Origin: Oscillospiraceae bacterium
GTDB lineage: Bacteria; Bacillota; Clostridia; Oscillospirales; Ruminococcaceae
Assembly: GCA_022791315.1 (NCBI GenBank)
Contig: JAAVYW010000040.1
Coordinates: 1-42,931, forward strand
Direction of reading: 5' to 3'
Length of the DNA stretch: 42,931 nt
Shown here: piece by piece, positions 28,705 to 35,826 of the stretch
Numbering within the stretch: the stretch's first letter is position 1
How the letters are laid out: every line of letters starts with the position of its first letter
Made by a program: the position numbers and the translations under genes
The notes under the pieces: model-generated
What the model was told of the DNA's origin: nothing
Databases searched by the model: none
Seen by the model: only the letters and a program-made list of their open reading frames with translations

Positions 28705-29634
28705 ATGGATTTAGCGATGATTGTCACAGGGCAAGTGGTTATCATGTTCCTGCTGATTGCCCTGGGCTTCTTCCTCTACAAGGGCAAGATGATAGACGAC
28801 CACACCACCAGCCAGCTCACCGACTTCCTGATTCTGGTGATTACCCCTGCCCTGATTATCAATTCCTATATCATGCCCTTTGACAAGAGCATGGCCAAGG
28901 GCCTTGCTATCTCCCTGGGGCTGGCAATTGTCTCCCACCTGGTGCCCATTTTCCTCACCAAGGTGATTTTCCGGGGCAATGCCTCGGCCCGGGCCAGGGT
29001 GGAGCGTTTTGCCGTCATCTATTCCAATGGCGGCTTCATGGCTATCCCCCTGGTGGCCGCCGTGCTGCCGGAAAACGGGGTGTTCTACGCCTCTGCCTAT
29101 ATCGTGGTGTTCAACATCGTGGAGTGGACCCAGGGCAAGGCCATGATTCAGGGTGCAGGCCAAAAGCTGTCAGTCAAAGAGGCCCTCATCAATCCCGGCA
29201 CAGTGGGCACCCTCATCGGCCTGATTATTTTCCTCTTCTCTGTCCCCGTCCCCTCGGTGGTGCAGACGGCCATCGGCTATGTCTCCGGGCTCAACACCCC
29301 CTTAGCCATGCTCATCATCGGCGTCTACATCGCCAAGACCGATATTAAGGCCGCCCTCATCAACTGGCGGGTCTATTTCATCTGCCTGCTCAAGCTGATT
29401 GTGGTGCCCTTTATCATTATTATCATCCACAAATTCCTCCACACCCCGGAGCAAATCATGATGGCAAACACCCTTGCCACCGCCTGTCCCGTAGCCACTG
29501 CCTGCTCCATGTTTGTGGAAAAATTTGGGGGCGACGGGGTCTACGGCGCCAGCCTGGTGGCAGTGTCCACGGTGCTCTCCATCTTCACCATCCCGGTTAT
29601 GGCTATGCTTTTGCGCCTGATTCCGGCCTTTTAA
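28705..29634 (+). CDS. AEC (auxin efflux carrier) family transporter
   Basis: A 309-residue membrane protein with about ten transmembrane helices in two halves, crossing near residues 140-165. Bacterial AEC members export malate, malonate or other small acids, or are of unknown substrate. The motifs FAVIYSNGGFMAIPLVAA (~106-123) and the C-terminal LATACPVATACSMFVEKFGGD with its broken helix are characteristic. GGGAAAGGA lies before ATG 28705. It follows asnA after 33 bases and is probably co-transcribed, so an amino-acid-derived substrate is possible but unproven. A hairpin terminator follows immediately. Confidence 0.88.
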   Translation: MDLAMIVTGQVVIMFLLIALGFFLYKGKMIDDHTTSQLTDFLILVITPALIINSYIMPFDKSMAKGLAISLGLAIVSHLVPIFLTKVIFRGNASARARVERFAVIYSNGGFMAIPLVAAVLPENGVFYASAYIVVFNIVEWTQGKAMIQGAGQKLSVKEALINPGTVGTLIGLIIFLFSVPVPSVVQTAIGYVSGLNTPLAMLIIGVYIAKTDIKAALINWRVYFICLLKLIVVPFIIIIIHKFLHTPEQIMMANTLATACPVATACSMFVEKFGGDGVYGASLVAVSTVLSIFTIPVMAMLLRLIPAF

Positions 29635-29638
29635 ATGC

Positions 29639-29662
29639 AAAAAAGCCCTGGCGGGCTTTTTT
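29639..29662 (+). terminator. intrinsic terminator after AEC gene
   Basis: AAAAAAGCCC (29639-29648) and GGGCTTTTTT (29653-29662) with a four-base loop, four bases after the stop codon. Confidence 0.88.
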
Positions 29663-30052
29663 GCTCTATACCAAGGGGCGGGTTGCGGCAGGGGGCCGCA
29701 GGGCGTGGACTGTTCCGGGCGGTATCCATCCGCATCCGTCTCCCGCCCGCCCACGGGTTGTCTGTAGCTTCTTCTCCTTTAGGGTTCTCTCCCCTGCCGG
29801 GGCGAGGGCCAGCTTCGCCGGCTCATTCCCCCTCCCCGGCAGGGTGGGCGCGCTGCTTCTGCCCTTATCCTATGCGCCTGGGCCGGGGGATGCTCTCCCC
29901 ATCCCTTATGCCACAGCCCTTCTCCCCGCCAAAACCTCTCTTTTTCTCCCCTCACGCCCCCTATGAGGGACAAATTCAGGGGGGAAAATTTTTTTGCCCC
30001 CTCTCCCCGTCGAAAATTTGCGCAAATTTTCCCCCCACAGCCTGTCACTGTA
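29663..30052. other. non-coding gap before rpe
   Basis: About 390 bases. Open frames on both strands are proline- and arginine-rich with no ribosome site, and I regard them as chance. One perfect 20-bp palindrome, GAAAATTTGCGCAAATTTTC (30012-30031), lies 22 bases before the rpe promoter and may be a protein-binding site. Confidence 0.5.
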
Positions 30053-30081
30053 TTGACGGTTTGGCGGATTTAGAGTAAACT
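30053..30081 (+). promoter_or_regulatory. promoter for rpe
   Basis: TTGACG (30053-30058), 17 bases, TAAACT (30076-30081), about 50 bases before the rpe start. Confidence 0.65.
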
Positions 30082-30133
30082 AAGGGGAGAAAGCCTGTCC
30101 GATTAGAAAGGACGTAGAAAGGTTGGTACCCGT

Positions 30134-30814
30134 ATGAAGCTGAAATTTTCCCCCTCCATCCTGGCCAGCGACTTTGCCCATCTGGCAGAGGAAGCCCAGC
30201 GCATGGAACAGGCCGGGGCGGATTATCTACATATCGACGTGATGGACGGGCATTTTGTCCCCAACATCACCCTGGGCCCTCCGGTGATTCGTTCCCTGCG
30301 GCCCTGCTGCTCTCTCCCCTTCGACGTTCACCTGATGATTTCCCATCCCCTGGCCTATTTAGAGCGTTTCGCCCAGGCCGGGGCAGACCTCATCACTGTC
30401 CACGTGGAATGCGAGGACGACGTGGGCGAAACCCTGGGGCAAATCAAGGCCCTAGGCTGCCAGCCAGGCCTCACCCTGCGCCCCGCCACCCCCATTGAGG
30501 CGGTGTTCCCCTATCTGGAGCAGGTGGGCATGGTGCTGGTGATGACGGTGGAGCCCGGCTTTGGCGGCCAGCCCTTCCGGCCCGATATGCTGCCCAAAAT
30601 CCAAACGCTGCGCCAGCGCCTGGATTCCTTGGGCCTAGAGACAGACATCCAGGTAGACGGTGGCATCGGCACCCCCACTATCGCCTCTGTCTGCCAAGCC
30701 GGGGCCAATGTAATTGTGGCGGGCTCCTCCCTTTTTGGCAAGGAGGACTACCGGGCCGCCCTCCAAGGCCTCCGCGCCCTGGGGGAGGCCGCTATGCCCT
30801 CCCCCGCCCGTTAA
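30134..30814 (+). CDS. rpe: ribulose-phosphate 3-epimerase
   Basis: A 226-residue TIM-barrel epimerase of the pentose phosphate pathway. Metal and catalytic residues are visible: His33 and Asp35 in LHIDVMDGHFVPN, His66 in FDVHLMI, and the second Asp in IQVDGGIG (~176). VEPGFGGQ (~141-148) is the phosphate loop. AAAGGTTGG lies before ATG 30134. In many Firmicutes rpe lies in the prpC-prkC-rsgA-rpe region; here it stands alone between a gap and a convergent MecA-like gene four bases from its stop. Confidence 0.95.
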   Translation: MKLKFSPSILASDFAHLAEEAQRMEQAGADYLHIDVMDGHFVPNITLGPPVIRSLRPCCSLPFDVHLMISHPLAYLERFAQAGADLITVHVECEDDVGETLGQIKALGCQPGLTLRPATPIEAVFPYLEQVGMVLVMTVEPGFGGQPFRPDMLPKIQTLRQRLDSLGLETDIQVDGGIGTPTIASVCQAGANVIVAGSSLFGKEDYRAALQGLRALGEAAMPSPAR

Positions 30815-30818
30815 ACCC

Positions 30819-31358
30819 TCACAGCTTTGCCAGGGCGGCCACTGCCCCCTCGGCTATCAGCACCCGCCCGTGCTCTGCCAAAAAACTGGAGAACACCGCC
30901 CCCTCGTAAAACAGGGAGGTGTACTCCCGCAAAAACAGCACCGGCGCAGCATCTCCCGGTGCAGCCAGCACCAGGTAATATGCCCCCTCGCAGAGGTACA
31001 GGGCACTGCTGCCCACCTTGGGGCCAAATTGCCGTTCCAGCTTGGCGCACCCCTCGGTGAGCAGCGACAGGTCGGCAAAGCCAAAGACATAGGCCGGCCC
31101 CTCCCCTGTCTGACGGCCCGCAGCGGTGAGGAGGAACAGCGCGCCCCCCTCCGGCTGGGCAAATACCTGGAGGCTCATCCGCTTCCCCAAAAAGGCGGCG
31201 CCGGTTTCCAGCTTTGCCAGCACCAGCAGGCGGGCCAGCAGGCGGCGTGTGCGCCTGCTCTGGGGCGAGAGCTCCTCGTTGGTGAGCCCATTGCGGGCCA
31301 GCTCCTCCCTGTCTAAGGTGAGCGTCAGACAATTCTCGCAAATCAGCTTGATTTTCAA
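30819..31358 (-). CDS. MecA-like adaptor protein
   Basis: About 179 residues. The N-terminus (LKIKLICENCLTLTLDREELARNGLTNEEL) matches the start of the MecA domain, which recognises targets such as ComK for ClpCP. The C-terminal half (YVFGFADLSLLTEGCAKLER ... LYLCEGAYYLVL) matches the ClpC-binding fold with its F-x-D-L-x-L stretch. The middle acidic linker of MecA is replaced by an Arg-rich segment (SRRTRRLLARLL). The start is uncertain: TTG 31358 gives the domain start with GGGGG about 11 bases upstream. The protein is shorter than B. subtilis MecA. It converges on rpe. Confidence 0.72.
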   Translation of the reverse strand: MKIKLICENCLTLTLDREELARNGLTNEELSPQSRRTRRLLARLLVLAKLETGAAFLGKRMSLQVFAQPEGGALFLLTAAGRQTGEGPAYVFGFADLSLLTEGCAKLERQFGPKVGSSALYLCEGAYYLVLAAPGDAAPVLFLREYTSLFYEGAVFSSFLAEHGRVLIAEGAVAALAKL

Positions 31359-31502
31359 GACGGCCAATTCCCCCTTCTCCCTCAAGGCAGTGTAATCCCC
31401 TGCGCCTGGCGGACAGGCGCTTTCCCGCCCCGCCGTCCGGCTGGGGCGGATAGTTCCAGGCGGCGTGCCCGCCCGGCGAAAAGAAAGGTTTGGTGATGGC
31501 TT

Positions 31503-32732
31503 TTGTTTACCCGCGGCGCCTTTTTAGAGCAAAAAAAAGAGCCTGCTCTTTCCAGCGACATCGAGCTCTTTGACACGCCGGACTACGTCTATATCCCCCT
31601 CATGGAAGAGCGAAAGCACGTGACAGAACGGAACTTCAACACCTCCCGTCTCTCCCCCCTCTATGTCCCCGACGACCCGGAGGAGGCCAAGGTCTACCCC
31701 GGCATCGGCGGCTTTTACAAGGAGGACGTCTCCCTCACCGGGCCCGACGGGAAGCCACACTCCTATGCCCGTATCAATCTCATCGACCATCTCCCCCAGA
31801 AGAGCCTGCCCTCCTTCCCCCTCTACAATATCACCCCCGACGACATCATCTCCCTGGCCTATGAGTACGGCGTCCGGGATGAGCTGGACGGGGTGAGCCT
31901 CCATGTCAAGCTGCGGAAGATGCGGGAGCAGAATGTCCCCCTCGTCATCGGCGACGCGCTGGAGGATCAGCCCCTGGTCTCCAGCCGCACTGCCCTGGTG
32001 CTCCAACGCACCGACGAGGTGGTAAAGGGCTTAGAGCTGGCCCAGAAGGCGGTGGGTGCCGCCTCCGGCGAGGTGTGGTTCTATGGGGAGATGGGTGACA
32101 TCCGCAGCAAAATCCCCCGGCAGTACCGGGACACCCCCTTTCGCCGCCCCTCTATCCCCTACCCCGCCAAGTACAACCTGGTACTGCGGGGCAAGGCCAA
32201 GGAAAACCAGTTTATCGGCGTGGGCGCCCTCTACCACCTCTACCGCGCCGTGGCCTACCACTACCCTCAAAACACCTGTTTCCTCACCGTGGGGGGCGAC
32301 TGTATTGCCGCCCCGGTGAATGTAGAGGCCCCCATCGGCACGCCGCTGCACCAGCTTCTGGTCTTCGGCGGCATCAGCGAGGAACCCGCCCGCGTGGTGA
32401 TGGGCGGCGCCATGACCGGCGTATGCGTAGACAATCTCAGCCTGCCGGTGACCTGCACCACCACCAGCCTCTACGCCTTTTACGACCGGGCCCCCTCCCG
32501 CTATTTGGAGTGCTGCGGCTGCGGCAAGTGCGTCAGCATCTGCCCCGCCGGCCTGCTGCCCTATGCCCTGTATAAAAACAGCCGCTCGGGCCGCTGGGAG
32601 GCCTGCGCCCGCTTCGGCGTGCAGGACTGTATTGAGTGCGGCCTGTGCTCCTACATCTGTGCCTCCCGGGTCAACCTGGTAGAGCATATCAAGAACGCAA
32701 AGCAAGCATTGGAAGGAGGAGAAGCCCTGTGA
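31503..32732 (+). CDS. rnfC: divergent RnfC-like iron-sulfur subunit
   Basis: A ~410-residue RnfC relative. The start of the RnfC barrel is seen as LSSDIELFDTPDYVYIPL; the Soret-like/SLBB region has CFLTVGGDCIAAPVNVEAPIGTPLHQLL and ARVVMGGAMTGVCV. Two 4Fe-4S motifs lie in the last 90 residues (CCGCGKCVSICP and CIECGLCSYICA). The glycine-rich NADH/FMN site of normal RnfC is not recognisable. The start is a problem: ATG 31496 with AAAGAAAGG upstream reads into an A8 run (31531-31538) and is one base out of frame; removing one A joins it to this ORF. TTG 31503 is the in-frame alternative. RnfD overlaps its stop (GTGA). Confidence applies to the family, not the start. Confidence 0.8.
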   Translation: MFTRGAFLEQKKEPALSSDIELFDTPDYVYIPLMEERKHVTERNFNTSRLSPLYVPDDPEEAKVYPGIGGFYKEDVSLTGPDGKPHSYARINLIDHLPQKSLPSFPLYNITPDDIISLAYEYGVRDELDGVSLHVKLRKMREQNVPLVIGDALEDQPLVSSRTALVLQRTDEVVKGLELAQKAVGAASGEVWFYGEMGDIRSKIPRQYRDTPFRRPSIPYPAKYNLVLRGKAKENQFIGVGALYHLYRAVAYHYPQNTCFLTVGGDCIAAPVNVEAPIGTPLHQLLVFGGISEEPARVVMGGAMTGVCVDNLSLPVTCTTTSLYAFYDRAPSRYLECCGCGKCVSICPAGLLPYALYKNSRSGRWEACARFGVQDCIECGLCSYICASRVNLVEHIKNAKQALEGGEAL

Positions 32733-33916
32733 GGCTGGAAATCAGCACCGCCCCCCACATCCGCACCGGCGACACCTCCAAGAAGATGATTGGTGACGTC
32801 ATTATCGCCCTGCTGCCCCTCTGCTTCATGGCTTTTTACTACTACGGCGGCCGCAGCAGCCTCATTATCCTACAATGTATCCTGGCCAGCTGGGTCACCG
32901 ACCGGCTTTTGAGCCTGCTGCGTCCCCGCAAATTCATCAAGGCCGATTTCTCCTCTGTTGTCACAGGGATGATTGTGGCGTTGATGATGCCCGCCTCGGT
33001 GCCCTATTGGCTGCCTATCTCCTGCTGTATTTTTGCCATCGCGGTAGTCAAGCACCCCTTTGGCGGCTTCGGCAACAACCCCTTTAACCCGGCGGCAGCT
33101 GCCGTGGCCCTGGCCATGGTGTGCTTCCCCTCCCTCATGTTCAAATTCCCCGTCCCCCTGGACCGGATTGACTTTTCCGGCGAGGTGATGGTAAAGCTGG
33201 TGGATTCCTCTGCCTCCATCCTCAAGCTGGGGGGCATCCCCGCCTTAGACGAGGTGGAGGTGCTCCTGGGCAAGCAAGCCGGCCCCATGGGAGTCACTAA
33301 CATCTTAGTCATCACCGCCTGTCTCATATTCCTCCTGGTGCGAAAAACCGTCTCCCTCTGTACCGTGGGGCCCCTGGTGGGGGTCTGTGCCCTCTCGGCG
33401 CTCTTAACCCCCCGGACAGTGGCGGGCTCCGGGCTCTCCTCCCTGTTCTTTGAGCTCACCTCCGGCAGCCTGCTCTTCTGCGCCGTCTTCGTAGCCAGCG
33501 ACCCGGTCACCTCCCCCAATACCCGCATTGGCCGGGTGGTTTTCGGCTCCTTGGCCGGGGGCTTCACCATGCTGCTGCGGCAGATAGGCGCCTACGAGGA
33601 GGGGGCCCTCTTTGCCATCCTGCTGCTCAACAGCCTCTCCGGCTTCTTTGACCGGGCTGTCTATTCCCTCTGCCGCCAGGGCCGCGCCTTCCTTGTGGGC
33701 AAGGGCAAGAGCCGTCCCATGAAGGAATCCAAGCCCCAGCCGGAGGAGCTGCCTCCCGCTGCCCCGCCCCCTGCCTCAAGCCGGGAGGCGGACGACAGCC
33801 TCTCTGCCCTCAAGCGGGAGCTGTCCGGCCTCTCTGACCCTCTAGGGGCCCGTCTCGCCGCCCTGGACGCCCAAGAGCCTCCCAAAACCGCCGTAAAAGA
33901 GGAGGAGAACGCATGA
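32729..33916 (+). CDS. rnfD: RnfD-like membrane subunit with long C-terminal tail
   Basis: A 395-residue membrane protein starting at GTG 32729, overlapping the rnfC stop codon; GGAGGAG lies eight bases upstream. Residues ~10-305 follow RnfD/NqrB: APHIRTGDTSKKMIGDV, about nine helices, the FGGFGNNPFNPAAAAVALAMV segment (~110-130) and FVASDPVTSPNT (~258-269). The flavin-attachment motif, SGAT in standard RnfD, is not present; DSSAS is at the matching place (~157). The last ~85 residues form a soluble, proline-rich, charged tail not found in normal RnfD. It is part of a C-D-E-A set without G or B subunits. Confidence 0.83.
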   Translation: MRLEISTAPHIRTGDTSKKMIGDVIIALLPLCFMAFYYYGGRSSLIILQCILASWVTDRLLSLLRPRKFIKADFSSVVTGMIVALMMPASVPYWLPISCCIFAIAVVKHPFGGFGNNPFNPAAAAVALAMVCFPSLMFKFPVPLDRIDFSGEVMVKLVDSSASILKLGGIPALDEVEVLLGKQAGPMGVTNILVITACLIFLLVRKTVSLCTVGPLVGVCALSALLTPRTVAGSGLSSLFFELTSGSLLFCAVFVASDPVTSPNTRIGRVVFGSLAGGFTMLLRQIGAYEEGALFAILLLNSLSGFFDRAVYSLCRQGRAFLVGKGKSRPMKESKPQPEELPPAAPPPASSREADDSLSALKRELSGLSDPLGARLAALDAQEPPKTAVKEEENA

Positions 33917-34602
33917 ACCGCCAGACCAAACAAGACTTAAAAGACGCCTGCTTTGTGAAAAACCCGGTGTTGATGCAGGGGGCCGCCCTCACTGTCCTGG
34001 TGCTCGCCAGCACTTCCCTCTCTTCGGCAGGGGTTGCCTCCTTAGCCATGGTGCTCTCCCTGCTGCCCGGGGTGCTGCTGGCCGGGGTGCTGGCCCAAAA
34101 AGTGGCCCGCAGCCTGCTGCTGCCCCTCTATGTCCTCATCGGCACGCTGGCCTATATCCCGGTCTATTTCCTGCTCCAAACCCTCTTCCCCACCCAGGTC
34201 TATACCCTGGGCCTGGCCCTCCCCCTCACTGCCGTGTGCGGCGTGAGCCTCTTTTTCGAGGAGCAGGGCAACGCCCTGTCCCCCCAGGGTGTCGCCAGCC
34301 GCCCCTTTTTGTCCCTTCCCGCCCGTCTCATCCAGGTGCTCACATTCCCCCTGGTGCTGTGCGTCACGGCCTTCCTGCGGGAATCTCTGAGCCATGGGGA
34401 CCTAAAGCTGCTGGCTCTCCCCCAGGGCACTGAGATGCCCGCCCTGCTGCTGCCCTTCGCCGGGTTTTTAACCCTGGGGTTCGTGGTGGCCCTGCTGCAG
34501 GCCCTTCACATGGGCGTGGCCTGGCTCCTGCGCCTGCTGCGCAAGAAAAAGGCCCCCCATGTCCCCAAGGACCAAAAGCCGGATGAAACACTGGTGTACT
34601 AA
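33913..34602 (+). CDS. RnfE-like membrane subunit
   Basis: A 229-residue membrane protein with about six helices. The start (CFVKNPVLMQGAALTVLVLAS) corresponds to the RnfE/NqrD start, where K-N-P/N-P-V precedes the first helix. ATG 33913 overlaps the rnfD stop by four bases, GGAGGAG is well placed, and translation is coupled. The conserved cysteines that hold the 2Fe-2S cluster between RnfA and RnfE are not clear here: the only candidate positions are CFVK (13) and VCGVS (~105). RnfE and RnfA are homologous, so the E/A labels rest on order in the cluster. Confidence 0.7.
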   Translation: MNRQTKQDLKDACFVKNPVLMQGAALTVLVLASTSLSSAGVASLAMVLSLLPGVLLAGVLAQKVARSLLLPLYVLIGTLAYIPVYFLLQTLFPTQVYTLGLALPLTAVCGVSLFFEEQGNALSPQGVASRPFLSLPARLIQVLTFPLVLCVTAFLRESLSHGDLKLLALPQGTEMPALLLPFAGFLTLGFVVALLQALHMGVAWLLRLLRKKKAPHVPKDQKPDETLVY

Positions 34603-34622
34603 TTGAAATCAGGAGTGATTGT

Positions 34623-35189
34623 ATGAGCCCCTCGCTGCAATTCATCGCCACAGTGGCCGCCGTCTTTTTCTCGGAAAACCTGGTGCTCTCCCAGGCAATG
34701 GGCGCCGGGGAGCTGGTGGTCCTGGCCCAGCGCCGCAGCCGTATCGCCCTCACCTGCCTGTGCATGGTGCTGTGCAGCACTGTCGCCGCCTTTTTCTCCT
34801 GGCTGGTGCTGCGCCATATCCCCCTTGCCCCCCTGGTGCCGCTCACCTATCTGGCAGTGCTGGCCCTGCTCTACCTGCTGCTGGCCTTCCTGGTAGAGCT
34901 GCTCTCCCTGCCGGATTTTGCCGGGTTCCTCACGGTGTTCCGCCCGGTGCTCTTTGGTTCGGCCCCCGCCGGGATCATGCTGCTGGCCGCCAGGCAGGCC
35001 AAGCTGCTGCCCAGCCTGTCCTTAGGGCTTGGGGGCGGCCTGGGCTTCTGCTTCGCCCTCTTTTTCGCCCTCCAGGCCCAGCGCCATTTCGCCGAGAGCG
35101 ACGTTCCCCTCCCCTTCCGGGGCCTCCCTGTCACCCTGCTCTATCTCGGCCTGCTCTCCCTGGCCTTTTATGGCATGCTGGGTTCCTAG
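34623..35189 (+). CDS. RnfA-like membrane subunit
   Basis: A 188-residue protein with six hydrophobic helices and the length of RnfA. The N-terminal FFSENLVLSQAMGAG replaces the RnfA hallmark in which an N-N/E-F/L-V-L stretch precedes a Gly-Cys pair; the cysteine is absent. AGGAG lies nine bases before ATG 34623. The gene is the last of the Rnf-like set and is followed by a terminator. Normal Rnf clusters continue with rnfB, which is missing. It is probably the partner of the RnfE-like protein in a two-fold related membrane core. Confidence 0.7.
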   Translation: MSPSLQFIATVAAVFFSENLVLSQAMGAGELVVLAQRRSRIALTCLCMVLCSTVAAFFSWLVLRHIPLAPLVPLTYLAVLALLYLLLAFLVELLSLPDFAGFLTVFRPVLFGSAPAGIMLLAARQAKLLPSLSLGLGGGLGFCFALFFALQAQRHFAESDVPLPFRGLPVTLLYLGLLSLAFYGMLGS

Positions 35190-35206
35190 CCCTCCCGCTC
35201 CCCCCC

Positions 35207-35238
35207 AGGCGGCGCCGGTTTTCCAGCGCCGCCTTTTT
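35207..35238 (+). terminator. intrinsic terminator after Rnf-like cluster
   Basis: AGGCGGCGC (35207-35215) and GCGCCGCCT (35226-35234) with a ten-base loop, followed by TTTTT. Confidence 0.88.
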
Positions 35239-35529
35239 CTGCCATTTTGTGCGCTTTTTTCGGCCAGAAAAGCAAAATTATTCACTTTTATCAAAGGCCT
35301 GCCAGGGGCGAAGGGGCTTATTTCCAGGGCTGCAAAAAAATTTTCCCAGCATAAAATCGCCGGTAAACCCCAAGGCCATGGGCTTTTTCCCTCTCTTCCC
35401 CCCTGAAAAACGCAAATCTCGACCTTGCTTTTCCCGGCCAAATCCGCTAGAATAACATTGGGCGCAAGAGGAGTCCCGCCCCTTCCAAAAATCAGGCGAA
35501 AAAATTTCCCCTCTTCTCCCAATTTCCCA
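35239..35529. other. non-coding region upstream of nrdD
   Basis: No gene. It holds one possible promoter, TTGCTT (35425-35430)-17-TAGAAT (35448-35453), in addition to the stronger one at 35530. The remaining sequence is A/T- and C-rich with no recognised element. Confidence 0.45.
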
Positions 35530-35558
35530 TTGACAATTTCCGGTATCCGTTATATACT
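35530..35558 (+). promoter_or_regulatory. promoter for nrdD-nrdG
   Basis: TTGACA (35530-35535), 17 bases, TATACT (35553-35558): near-perfect consensus, overlapped by the first NrdR-type box. Confidence 0.82.
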
Positions 35559-35601
35559 AGATACTGCGATGAAAAGAAGTTTTCGACACAAGATATAGCC
35601 A
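35554..35601 (+). promoter_or_regulatory. paired NrdR-type boxes
   Basis: ATACTAGATACTGCGA (35554-35569) and ACACAAGATATAGCCA (35586-35601) each resemble the 16-bp NrdR box pattern (A-C-A-C-W-A-T-A-T-A-T-W-G-T-G-T), matching about 11 and 12 positions. Their starts are 32 bases apart, three helical turns, as usual for NrdR. They overlap the -10 box and early transcript, fitting repression when dATP is high. nrdR itself is not in the window. Confidence 0.65.
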
Positions 35602-35649
35602 ACATACTACGATATTGCCCGGGCCCTCCCGGCTCTGGCCCGACGACAT

Positions 35650-35691
35650 AGCCGCTATTTTTCCAGCTTTTCACCGGCGGCTGTCTTTTTT
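35650..35691 (+). terminator. leader attenuator-like hairpin
   Basis: AGCCGC (35650-35655) pairs with GCGGCT (35677-35682) and is followed by G-T-C-T6. It lies between the nrdD promoter and the gene, 135 bases before the start codon, so it could end transcripts early. Confidence 0.5.
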
Positions 35692-35826
35692 ATTGCCAAA
35701 ATTCAGAAATCACCCTTCTCCTGCACACAACAGCGGCGATGGAATCTGCCCAGCGCAGACGGGGGCGCCGCTTGCTTCCGGCGCAGCCGGTATCGATACA
35801 CAAAGAGAAAGGACGCGGATAAACCC

